From Kosmotogales bacterium (GTDB lineage Bacteria > Thermotogota > Thermotogae > Petrotogales > Kosmotogaceae): a DNA stretch of 43,322 nucleotides. The translations under genes and the position numbers were made by a program. The notes beneath the pieces are model-generated. The model was not told the DNA's origin. It was given only the letters and a program-made list of their open reading frames with translations, and ran no database searches. Positions 23,293-30,359 of the stretch are shown piece after piece. The stretch covers positions 1 through 43,322 of the forward strand of contig JASGMR010000008.1 of assembly GCA_030156385.1 (NCBI GenBank), read 5' to 3'. Each line of letters opens with the position of its first letter. The stretch's first letter is position 1.

Positions 23293-23293
23293 T

Positions 23294-23659
23294 ATGTTTT
23301 TCTTTGTTTTCTTTGGGACGTACAATAAAAAAAGAATCATAAAACAGTTTGAAAATCTGTATTGCCCCAAATGCGGTGTTAAAAAGGAAGCACAATTGAT
23401 TTCTCTTGATACGGTTTTTCATATTTTTTTCATTCCCATTTTCAAAATAAGATCTCAATACTTTTTGGTTTTTAAAAATTGTAACCATGATTTTAAGATA
23501 GCGAAAGAAAAAACGGAGTCCATTTCCGAAGATTTCAATGAGGATAAATTCAACGCGAAAGAAGAATTAAAATTCGGGTATAAATACTGTAAAAAATGTG
23601 ACAGAACGTTCGACGAAAGTTATAATTATTGTCCATATTGCGGAGGAAAGTTGGAATAA
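23294..23659 (+). CDS. Two-zinc-ribbon small protein (zinc_ribbon_15-like)
   Basis: A 121-residue protein. The N-terminal half F-F-F-V-F-F-G-T-Y-N-K-K, then Y-C-P-K-C-G and F-F-I-P-I-F-K, matches the zinc_ribbon_15 layout. The second pair, normally V-C-P-N-C-G, reads V-F-K-N-C-N, so one zinc ligand is missing. A second, intact ribbon (Y-C-K-K-C-D then Y-C-P-Y-C-G-G) ends the protein. ATG 23294 lies one base after the stop of the previous gene, and the stop overlaps the next start (TAATG), so all three genes are translationally coupled. Confidence 0.75.
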   Translation: MFFFVFFGTYNKKRIIKQFENLYCPKCGVKKEAQLISLDTVFHIFFIPIFKIRSQYFLVFKNCNHDFKIAKEKTESISEDFNEDKFNAKEELKFGYKYCKKCDRTFDESYNYCPYCGGKLE

Positions 23660-24510
23660 TGATAATAAGTGCCAGCAGAAGGACCGATATACCGGCTTTT
23701 TACAGCAGATGGTTTATCAATAGACTTGAAAGGGGATATCTGAAGACCAGAAATCCCTTTAACTACAACATGGTGAGCACCGTTCCACTGAATAAAAACG
23801 AGGTGGATTGTATCGTTTTCTGGACGAAAAATCCCTCACCTATTATTCCATATTTGAGACAATTACACGATTATCCGTATTATTTTTTGTTCACCCTCAA
23901 CCCTTATGGCCAGGATATCGAAAAGAAGCTTCCTCCCAAGGATTTTTTAATTAAAGTATTCAAAAAACTATCCATAACAGCGGGAAAAGAAAGGGTTCTC
24001 TGGCGATACGATCCGGTTGTTTTTACCGGGAAATATTCATTTGAATTTCACATTGAAAATTTCAAAAAATACCTGAAAGAAATCGGGGATTATACGAGTA
24101 CATGCATAATCAGCTTTTTTGACAATTATAATAAATTAAAAAAGAGAACGCAGAGCTTCATATTTCCAGATCAGACTCTTAAGAGAAAGTTGATTGAAGA
24201 ATTTTCAAAAATGTCATCGAAATACGATCTTATACTCAAAACATGTTCCGAAACGGATGATTATTCAGAATACGGAGTCGGCAAATCCGCGTGCATCGAT
24301 AAAAATTTGATCGAAAAAATCTCGGGAAAGATGATTTCTGTGAAAAAGGATAAATTTCAGAGAAAAGAATGTCTGTGTTCATCGAGCACAGATATAGGTC
24401 AATATAATTCCTGTGGATACGAATGTTCATATTGCTATGCGATCAGGAGTTTCTCATTTTCTTTATCAAATTTAAAAAAACACGATCCAAATTCGGATTT
24501 TCTCATATAG
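23659..24510 (+). CDS. DUF1848 family protein
   Basis: A 283-residue protein with the family-defining N-terminus I-I-S-A-S-R-R-T-D-I-P-A-F-Y and the strand C-I-V-F-W-T-K-N-P. The C-terminus carries a cysteine cluster: C-L-C-S-S-S-T-D-I-G followed by N-S-C-G-Y-E-C-S-Y-C-Y-A, which looks like an iron-sulfur or zinc site. The family is uncharacterised as far as I know; a radical-SAM-like fold has been suspected because of C-x-x-C-Y-A and the TIM-barrel-like pattern. ATG 23659 overlaps the zinc-ribbon stop codon, with GGAGG 12 bases upstream. Confidence 0.85.
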   Translation: MIISASRRTDIPAFYSRWFINRLERGYLKTRNPFNYNMVSTVPLNKNEVDCIVFWTKNPSPIIPYLRQLHDYPYYFLFTLNPYGQDIEKKLPPKDFLIKVFKKLSITAGKERVLWRYDPVVFTGKYSFEFHIENFKKYLKEIGDYTSTCIISFFDNYNKLKKRTQSFIFPDQTLKRKLIEEFSKMSSKYDLILKTCSETDDYSEYGVGKSACIDKNLIEKISGKMISVKKDKFQRKECLCSSSTDIGQYNSCGYECSYCYAIRSFSFSLSNLKKHDPNSDFLI

Positions 24511-24511
24511 A

Positions 24512-24673
24512 TCATTCCGGATTGCTCATCAATGGTGGCATTGATTCTTCTATTCTCTGAAAAAGTGTGGAGAGATCTATCAATCCGGTGAAAATCAAAA
24601 TCATGAATACCGCGAATATTATTATTGTGATGATGAAAATCCATTTGAATGTTTCCGCCCTGTTTTTATCCAT
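24512..24673 (-). CDS. Small single-pass membrane protein, 53 residues
   Basis: A short gene starting one base after the stop of the DUF362 gene. The product has a basic N-terminus (M-D-K-N-R-A-E-T-F-K), one membrane helix at about residues 11-33 and a short acidic, Pro-rich tail. No Shine-Dalgarno is visible, so expression would depend on translational coupling to the gene before it. Longer in-frame starts overlap the DUF362 gene and are not hydrophobic. Function unknown. The stop lies one base from the stop of the convergent DUF1848 gene. Confidence 0.55.
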   Translation of the reverse strand: MDKNRAETFKWIFIITIIIFAVFMILIFTGLIDLSTLFQRIEESMPPLMSNPE

Positions 24674-24674
24674 T

Positions 24675-25742
24675 TTATTTGTACAGATATATTTTATGCA
24701 TTCTGTATTTTCTCGTTCCCAAACCGATTTTTTCCGCATGTTCAAGCTGGTATTCCCAGTTGGTGTTGGGGTGTATTTTCCTGAACGGATCGTAGCCTAT
24801 CTTTTCAATGAGCAAATCGATGCAGGCCTGATCCAGTGCCACGGGGTCGGTGCTTATTGCTATTCCCACATTCGGTGCTATTGGAGGTTCATTGTTTGGC
24901 CAGCAATCGCAATTTGGAGAAACGTTATTAATAAACGAGATGAAAAATCCTCTTTTGTTGACGAGTGTTGCCTTGGTGTATTCGGCCATCTTTTTAGACA
25001 GCCCCATTCCTGAAGAGTTAAAGTCGGGATAAATGGCCCCGTAGTTGCACATAGCTATACACTGTCCGCAGCCGACACATTTATCGTAATCTATTTCAAC
25101 GACCGGATCGACTCTGACAGCACCGTAGTTGCAGTTTCTTTCGCACATTCTGCAACTGACACATTTCTTCTGGCTGTATTGAGGTTTTGAATCCGAATGC
25201 TGTTCCATTTTTCCAGCTCTGGAAGCCGCTCCCATACCTAAATTTTTAATAACACCGCCAAATCCGGTCTGTTCATGTCCCTTGAAGTGAGTGACGGCTA
25301 TTATCACATCCGATAAGGCTATTGCAGATCCAATTTTGGCATCTTTGACATATTCCCCGTTTACGGGCACTTTCACTTCATCCGAACCTCTTAGCCCGTC
25401 CGCAATGATTATCGGTGCTCCGATGGTTTGATATGCGAAGCCATTCAATACGGCCGTGTTGAGGTGATTAACAGCATCCGATCTGTTGCCCCTGTAAAGA
25501 GTGTTTGAATCGGTAACGAAGGGTTTGCCGCCGAGTTCTTTTACTTTATCAACTATCACACGAACATAGTTCGGCCTAACATATGCAAGATTTCCGTATT
25601 CTCCAAAATGAATTTTTATAGCCGTTAAATTGTTGCTATCTATAACATCATCAAATTTTGCTTTATTCATAAGGTTGGATAGTTTTTTCAATAAACTCAT
25701 CGATGGTTTCGTTGAAAAATCTGTAAAATATACTTCAGACAT
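24675..25742 (-). CDS. DUF362 protein with two [4Fe-4S] ferredoxin motifs
   Basis: A 355-residue iron-sulfur protein. A DUF362 domain flanks a bacterial-type ferredoxin insert with two cluster motifs, C-V-S-C-R-M-C-E-R-N-C and C-V-G-C-G-Q-C-I-A-M-C, at about residues 190-240. DUF362 signatures H-F-G-E-Y-G-N and F-K-G-H-E-Q-T-G-F-G-G near residues 45 and 155 are clear. An electron-transfer or cofactor-related role is likely, but the partner is unknown. ATG 25742 has GAGGAGGGG upstream. The small membrane protein gene follows after one base. Confidence 0.88.
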   Translation of the reverse strand: MSEVYFTDFSTKPSMSLLKKLSNLMNKAKFDDVIDSNNLTAIKIHFGEYGNLAYVRPNYVRVIVDKVKELGGKPFVTDSNTLYRGNRSDAVNHLNTAVLNGFAYQTIGAPIIIADGLRGSDEVKVPVNGEYVKDAKIGSAIALSDVIIAVTHFKGHEQTGFGGVIKNLGMGAASRAGKMEQHSDSKPQYSQKKCVSCRMCERNCNYGAVRVDPVVEIDYDKCVGCGQCIAMCNYGAIYPDFNSSGMGLSKKMAEYTKATLVNKRGFFISFINNVSPNCDCWPNNEPPIAPNVGIAISTDPVALDQACIDLLIEKIGYDPFRKIHPNTNWEYQLEHAEKIGLGTRKYRMHKIYLYK

Positions 25743-25857
25743 AGTTTCCCCTCCTCAATGAAATTAAGAATAGCACGAAAAATAATTTTGAGGATTAATT
25801 TTTTTTGAAAATGTTAAAAATATTAATATTTTAAAATACTTTAACGAAATTCTTTTT

Positions 25858-25884
25858 TTGATTTTTTGAGTAATGAAGTATAAT
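25858..25884 (+). promoter_or_regulatory. Promoter of the PurH-like gene
   Basis: A perfect TATAAT (25879-25884) preceded at 15 bases by TTGATT (25858-25863). The leader is about 30 bases and contains AGGAGG seven bases before the TTG start codon. Confidence 0.65.
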
Positions 25885-25920
25885 AGTTCATAATATATTT
25901 GTTTTTTAGGAGGAATCTTT

Positions 25921-27276
25921 TTGAATATAAAAAGAGTTTTTATAAGTGTTTACGATAAAACCAATATTGAAATTTTATGCTCCTTTTTAATTTCTCAGGG
26001 AGTCGAGATAATTGCTACAGAAGGAACTGCAGATTATTTATCCGGTAAGGGACTCGAAGTCTTAAGAAGTGAAGAATATACCGAGTTTCCTTCGATCCTT
26101 GACGGAACGATAAGAACTCTTCATCCTAAAATAATCGGTGGTATTGTCGGAAGTATAGACAATCCAATTCATAAAAAAGAAATGTCGGAGCAAAGTATAT
26201 CCAATGTCGATATGGTTATCATAAATACAATACCTTTTGAAAAGATCGTTGAAAAGACCGTCGAAGAAGAGAACCTGTTATCAAAAATAGACGTATCGGA
26301 CGCCTCTCTCCTGCTGGCGGGTGTCAGAAACCTCAGAAATGTTGTGAATGTCTGTGATCCCAAAGATTACGATGAGATCATAAGAAGTATAAATTTTTGT
26401 GGTGATGTCCCCCTGCACGAAAGAAGAAAATTCGCTTTAAAGGCCCTTTATTATGTTATAAATTATATTTCATCGGTACATAAACATTTATCCGAAATCT
26501 TTGCCTCTGAGAAGTATGAATATCTTTTGCTGGAGAATATATCAGGAATATTCACGGATCTTTCCTTTTCCACGAGAGCGGATTTACTCAAAATTGAAAA
26601 TATTGAGGGATTGCTTGACAATGTGCAGAATGGAAATTTGATCATACCTCTCGTGAAGGCAAATATAGAAAATACTTATGTCTTTATGAAACTTTATTAT
26701 CTGCTGCCGGACCTGTGCTGCTATATTGAAAATGGGAAAATTATCGATGCTTCCATCAAAAAAAATTTCGATCTCGATTATGATTTCGGCGATACGATGT
26801 TCGCCTCCACTTTCACGATAACCGGCGAATTCATTCAAAAACTTTATGAAAGAGGTATAAAAAATTTTTGCGGCACCTTTGACCTCGATGCTGTGAAATT
26901 CGCAAAGGAAAAAGGGATAAGCTTCATTACGATTCCTGAAAGAGAAAATCTCAATATTTCAAAATGGCAGTACGATAATTTTGGAGATTACATAATAAGA
27001 CAGCCAGGTAAGGATTTCCACAATAAATATCAAAATTTGCTGGTTGATGAATTATTTGCTATTGCACTGGCAGAAATTTCAAAAAGTTACTCCATCGCCA
27101 CAGTGAGTGACGGGAGGCTCAAAAAAATTTATCACAATTTAACAAAGTCAGAGTTAAACGAAATTATTGACAATTTTGAATCGCTTGAAAGTTGTGTGAT
27201 AGCGGTTAAATGTGAAGATGGTCGTATAAAAGAAAAGATTGAATCTCTCAATCCGCTTTCCGTTTATTTGATTTAG
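25921..27276 (+). CDS. PurH-like protein lacking key catalytic motifs
   Basis: A 451-residue protein built like PurH (IMP cyclohydrolase plus AICAR transformylase, the last two steps of IMP synthesis). The N-terminal MGS-like domain is plain: I-S-V-Y-D-K-T, A-T-E-G-T-A-D-Y-L, R-T-L-H-P-K-I-I-G-G-I. However, of four cyclohydrolase residues known from human ATIC (Lys66, Tyr104, Asp125, Lys137), the matching positions read R65, I104, D124 and R136. The C-terminal half lacks both R-Y-G-E-N-P-H-Q and the transformylase K-H-x-N-P-C-G motif, while a degenerate copy of the family's late segment remains (A-S-T-F-T-I-T-G-E for S-D-A-F-F-P-F). No frameshift or early stop is present, so the gene is maintained. 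A regulatory or structural role, or an altered reaction, is possible. It stands alone next to the SRP RNA gene. Confidence 0.8.
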   Translation: MNIKRVFISVYDKTNIEILCSFLISQGVEIIATEGTADYLSGKGLEVLRSEEYTEFPSILDGTIRTLHPKIIGGIVGSIDNPIHKKEMSEQSISNVDMVIINTIPFEKIVEKTVEEENLLSKIDVSDASLLLAGVRNLRNVVNVCDPKDYDEIIRSINFCGDVPLHERRKFALKALYYVINYISSVHKHLSEIFASEKYEYLLLENISGIFTDLSFSTRADLLKIENIEGLLDNVQNGNLIIPLVKANIENTYVFMKLYYLLPDLCCYIENGKIIDASIKKNFDLDYDFGDTMFASTFTITGEFIQKLYERGIKNFCGTFDLDAVKFAKEKGISFITIPERENLNISKWQYDNFGDYIIRQPGKDFHNKYQNLLVDELFAIALAEISKSYSIATVSDGRLKKIYHNLTKSELNEIIDNFESLESCVIAVKCEDGRIKEKIESLNPLSVYLI

Positions 27277-27279
27277 AGG

Positions 27280-27308
27280 TTGCATATTAACATTTTCTAT
27301 TATATACT
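27280..27308 (+). promoter_or_regulatory. Promoter of the SRP RNA gene
   Basis: TTGCAT (27280-27285), a 17-base spacer and TATACT (27303-27308). The predicted start point falls at about 27314-27315, exactly at the 5' end of the RNA's terminal helix. Confidence 0.8.
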
Positions 27309-27313
27309 TTTTA

Positions 27314-27586
27314 AGCACCATGCTAGGTGGGGAGTTAGCGGTTCCCTGTACTCGAAACCCGCTTTATGCGAGACCGAAGGTTTTCTGAGGCCCGTGTAGG
27401 TAAAATACGGGTAACCGGAAGGCGTCGAGGGTTGGGTCTTACGCAACAAAAACTCATGAATCTGGTCAGATCCGGAAGGAAGCAGCCATAAGTGAAACTT
27501 TTTGTGTGCCGTAAGGGCGCTCTGCCTGAGTCGGAAGGTTATTCCGCTTTGTTTACACCTGTCGACGAAAAATGCGTGGTGCTTTT
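27314..27586 (+). ncRNA. ffs: Signal recognition particle RNA, large bacterial type
   Basis: About 270 bases with all parts of a large (Alu-containing) bacterial SRP RNA. The Alu domain near the 5' end holds GGGGAGTTAGCGGTTCCCTG, and the S-domain helix 8 holds GGTCAGATCCGGAAGGAAGC (27464-27483), the most conserved stretch with its GGAA tetraloop and Ffh-binding internal loop. The 5' end GCACCATGC pairs with the 3' end GCGTGGTGC to close the molecule, followed by TTTT. It works with Ffh protein in co-translational targeting of membrane and secreted proteins. Its 3' end abuts the stop codon of the convergent PAS-LuxR gene. Confidence 0.96.
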
Positions 27587-28493
27587 ATATATGTGTTATC
27601 AAAAAAGTTCTTAAATTTACCTTTTTGCTGTCCAGATTCAATTTTTTTCTTATATTTGCCCTGTGAAAATCCACTGTTTTTTTTGTGACACATAATACAG
27701 TTGCAATTTCTTTGCTGGTTTTTCCATCTTTAATAAATTTCGCAACTTGCATTTCTCTCGAAGTGAACTTATCATATATAGTCGCCCTTTTTTTCGTTAT
27801 AGGATAGACGATTTCATCTATCAAATCTTCAACCAGCTTGACATCTTTGTTGTTAGTGTATTTTTTGAGGAATTCCAGAGAGGGTTTGACATATTTTTCC
27901 ATGTTCACGGCTATGGTATTTTCAATTTCATTTTTTTCGTACTCCTTTTGTTTCAGGAGATTTTGAAGAAAATCATTTTTCTTCTCAATGTTATCGAATC
28001 TATCCATAAGGTCACTGAATTTGTGTTCTATGTATCTTTGAAAGGAAATATCCCTGATATATTCTAAAAATCCTATTATTTTTTTATCCTTATTATAAAT
28101 TGGAATGGAAAATAATTCCTGCCAGCCGATATCTTTGTTTTTCGTTTGATAAGGCACGACACCCATTTCAGGTTTGTTGGTTTCAATGGATGTATTAACA
28201 GGACAGAATTCGCATGGTATTTTTCTGTTGTGGTAAATTTCATAACATTTTTTCCCGTAAATTTTTTTTGTAGATTCATACCAATACTTCACTGTTCTGT
28301 TTATATAAATGATATTCATTCCGGTATCCAGAATGCTCACCCCATCCTGAATGCTGTCAAGAATGAAGACCAGAAATTCGCTGCTGTTCAATATATTGTT
28401 CTTATCAAGATAATCTTCGCTCAAGTATATACCAGCCATAGGATTTCTTTGGTTTTCATTTTTACTGGTATTTTTAATTAAGTATTCATTCAC
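27585..28493 (-). CDS. PAS-domain LuxR-type transcriptional regulator
   Basis: A 302-residue regulator. A PAS sensor domain (about residues 38-155) contains C83-x10-C94-x2-C97-P, which could hold a metal or iron-sulfur cluster or act as a redox switch. A coiled-coil-like helix (about 160-235, Glu/Lys-rich with repeated Leu/Ile) links it to a C-terminal LuxR/GerE helix-turn-helix (F-T-S-R-E-M-Q-V-A-K-F-I to I-R-K-K-L-N-L, about 247-292). There is no receiver or histidine kinase domain, so it should be a one-component sensor. GTG 28493 is chosen for AAAGGAG eight bases upstream. It is divergent from the Old Yellow Enzyme gene, its most likely target. Confidence 0.85.
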   Translation of the reverse strand: MNEYLIKNTSKNENQRNPMAGIYLSEDYLDKNNILNSSEFLVFILDSIQDGVSILDTGMNIIYINRTVKYWYESTKKIYGKKCYEIYHNRKIPCEFCPVNTSIETNKPEMGVVPYQTKNKDIGWQELFSIPIYNKDKKIIGFLEYIRDISFQRYIEHKFSDLMDRFDNIEKKNDFLQNLLKQKEYEKNEIENTIAVNMEKYVKPSLEFLKKYTNNKDVKLVEDLIDEIVYPITKKRATIYDKFTSREMQVAKFIKDGKTSKEIATVLCVTKKTVDFHRANIRKKLNLDSKKVNLRTFLITHI

Positions 28494-28827
28494 AAAATTC
28501 TCTCCTTTCAAGTGATCCTTTCAGGATTTCCATTTATAAAATTATTTCATGGATGGGATTGTTTGTCAACGAAAACTAATTCAAATGAGGTACATAAAAT
28601 ATATTATGTTTTATTTCATATTTTTTGAAAATAAAAGGATTATCTCTATAACCGATTTTAATTATAAATAATGGTATTTAATAGAAAATTATTTTTTTGT
28701 TTTTACCAGTTAATAACTAGTATTATTTGGTAATGCTTATAGTATTGTTCTGGTATTACATTAAGATATAAAATAATTATAGTGAGTGTTTACAACAATA
28801 AATATTTAAATAAGGAGGAATTATGAA
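28494..28827. promoter_or_regulatory. Regulatory region between PAS-LuxR and OYE genes
   Basis: These 334 AT-rich bases hold no gene. A rightward promoter TTGTTC (28745-28750), 16-base spacer, TATAAA (28767-28772) faces the OYE gene. A 17-base dyad at 28705-28721 (ACCAGTTA, central A, TAACTAGT; one mismatch) sits about 25 bases upstream of the -35 box, a place suited to an activator such as the LuxR-type protein. Similar TGGTATTAC and TGGTAATGC words follow downstream. Confidence 0.55.
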
Positions 28828-30069
28828 ATGTCGGAAAAAAATGTTTTGTTCACCCCCGTGAAAATTGGGAACAGGGTGGCACCAAACAGGTTGGCATGGA
28901 ATGCAATGGAATGCTGTGACTCCGATGAAGAAGGCAATCCATCGGGTCTGACTTATGAAAGATATAAAAAGTTATTCGAGGGACAGGCGGGAATAGTTGA
29001 TCTAGAGGCGATAACGGTCACTTATGACAGCAGAGGCAGAAAAAATCAATTGAGTATAATGCCTAGAAACAAAGAGGCTTTAACGAAGTTCGTCACTGAA
29101 ATGAAAAAAATAAATCCGGATACGATCTTTCTTTTTCAGTTGACCCATTCCGGTGAATTGAGTCATCCTGATTTTTCTGAAAGAGTCTGCGTAAAGCCAT
29201 TACCAGGATTCGGAGGGAGAGTTTTAGAAGAAGAGGATATAGAAAAAATTATGGATCAATTTGTACTTTCGGCAAAAATTGCTCATGATGTGGGGGCGGA
29301 TGGTATCGATCTCAAATTTTCGCATGGTTATCTGGGTTCACAGATTCTTAGACCTTATAATGATAGAAAGTGGAAATACGGTGGGTCGTGGGAAAACAGG
29401 AGTAGGTTCGCTTTCGAATTGATGGAAAGAATAAAAGAAGAAGTGAATGATCCTAATTTTATTCTTGGTTCTAAAGTATCGGTCTGGGAAGGATTTCCGG
29501 GTGGAACGGGTTCTGCCGGTCCGGATACTGCCGTTATGGATTTAACGGAGTCAATTGAACTCTGTAAAGGCTTGGAAGAGAGAGGCGCCTCATATATATT
29601 GCAATCCGCCGGCAGTCCATCGATAACTCTGGCTTTATCACAGCCGGACAAATCCATACCTGATTATGCATATCTACATCATTATTTTTCAAAAGTTCTC
29701 AAAGACAATTTGAAGCCCGAAACGGTGGTTATGGGTTCAGCATATTCGATCTTCAGAGATGGAAGAAATAATCTTCAGGCCGTTAAAAAGGAAGAAAATA
29801 CTCTTGAATACTGGGGCAACAAAAATATTAATGATGGTGTTGTTGATGTTGTTGTACTCGGCAGACAATCCTTTGCAGATCCTTATTTACCGAAGAAATT
29901 GATGGAAGGCAGGCAAGAGGAAGTAAAATGGTGTACAGCCTGCGATAGTTGCATAGAATTTCTCATAAGACAGATGCCCGTTGGTTGTGCAGTTTACAAC
30001 AAACCATACACCGAAGCCCTGGTTAAAGTGAGGAAGGAAGAAGGAAAATTAAGACAAAAGAGAACCTGA
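28828..30069 (+). CDS. Old Yellow Enzyme family flavin oxidoreductase with Fe-S motif
   Basis: A 413-residue FMN TIM-barrel protein of the 2,4-dienoyl-CoA reductase/OYE group but without the C-terminal FAD/NAD domains of FadH. Typical segments are the N-terminal R-V-A-P-N-R, Q-L-T-H-S-G, H-G-Y-L-G-S-Q-I-L-R-P, Y-G-G-S-W-E-N-R and L-G-R-Q-S-F-A-D-P. Cysteines 369, 372, 375 and 387 (C-x2-C-x2-C-x11-C) can bind the [4Fe-4S] cluster of this group. The substrate-carbonyl pair, H-x-x-H in many members, reads K163-x-x-H166. OYE enzymes reduce C=C bonds conjugated to carbonyls. ATG 28828 follows AGGAGG by nine bases. The gene has its own promoter and terminator upstream of a sugar cluster. Confidence 0.88.
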   Translation: MSEKNVLFTPVKIGNRVAPNRLAWNAMECCDSDEEGNPSGLTYERYKKLFEGQAGIVDLEAITVTYDSRGRKNQLSIMPRNKEALTKFVTEMKKINPDTIFLFQLTHSGELSHPDFSERVCVKPLPGFGGRVLEEEDIEKIMDQFVLSAKIAHDVGADGIDLKFSHGYLGSQILRPYNDRKWKYGGSWENRSRFAFELMERIKEEVNDPNFILGSKVSVWEGFPGGTGSAGPDTAVMDLTESIELCKGLEERGASYILQSAGSPSITLALSQPDKSIPDYAYLHHYFSKVLKDNLKPETVVMGSAYSIFRDGRNNLQAVKKEENTLEYWGNKNINDGVVDVVVLGRQSFADPYLPKKLMEGRQEEVKWCTACDSCIEFLIRQMPVGCAVYNKPYTEALVKVRKEEGKLRQKRT

Positions 30070-30104
30070 TTATATATTAATTATTTATTAATTATTTTCT
30101 TATG

Positions 30105-30153
30105 CCTCGTCATTATTATAATCTACGGTAAAAAATGATGAGGTTTTATTTTA
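30105..30153 (+). terminator. Terminator after the OYE gene
   Basis: A 10-base stem with one G-T pair (30105-30114 with 30134-30143), a 19-base loop and the tail TTTTATTTTA. It separates the OYE transcript from the dehydrogenase operon that follows. Confidence 0.75.
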
Positions 30154-30292
30154 TAGATAAATTTATTAACATCATATTAATTTACAAACATGATACAACT
30201 GAGAAAATCAATTTAAATCCTATTTAGGAAGTTTATGGATGAATATTATTGATTATATTACGTATGCTTCCATTTGTTGTTTTATTCAATAT

Positions 30293-30345
30293 TTAACAAA
30301 AGCCTTTCTTTTTTATATAATAATTTATATACGAGAACGTTTCAA
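30293..30345 (+). promoter_or_regulatory. Promoter of the Gfo/Idh-ABC operon with AACGTT element
   Basis: TTAACA (30293-30298), a 17-base spacer and a perfect TATAAT (30316-30321). An imperfect dyad centred on AACGTT (GAGAACGTTTCA, about 30333-30344) lies over the first transcribed bases and could be a repressor site; the ROK protein encoded at the end of the operon is the obvious candidate. Confidence 0.7.
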
Positions 30346-30359
30346 CCGGAGGTGAAATT

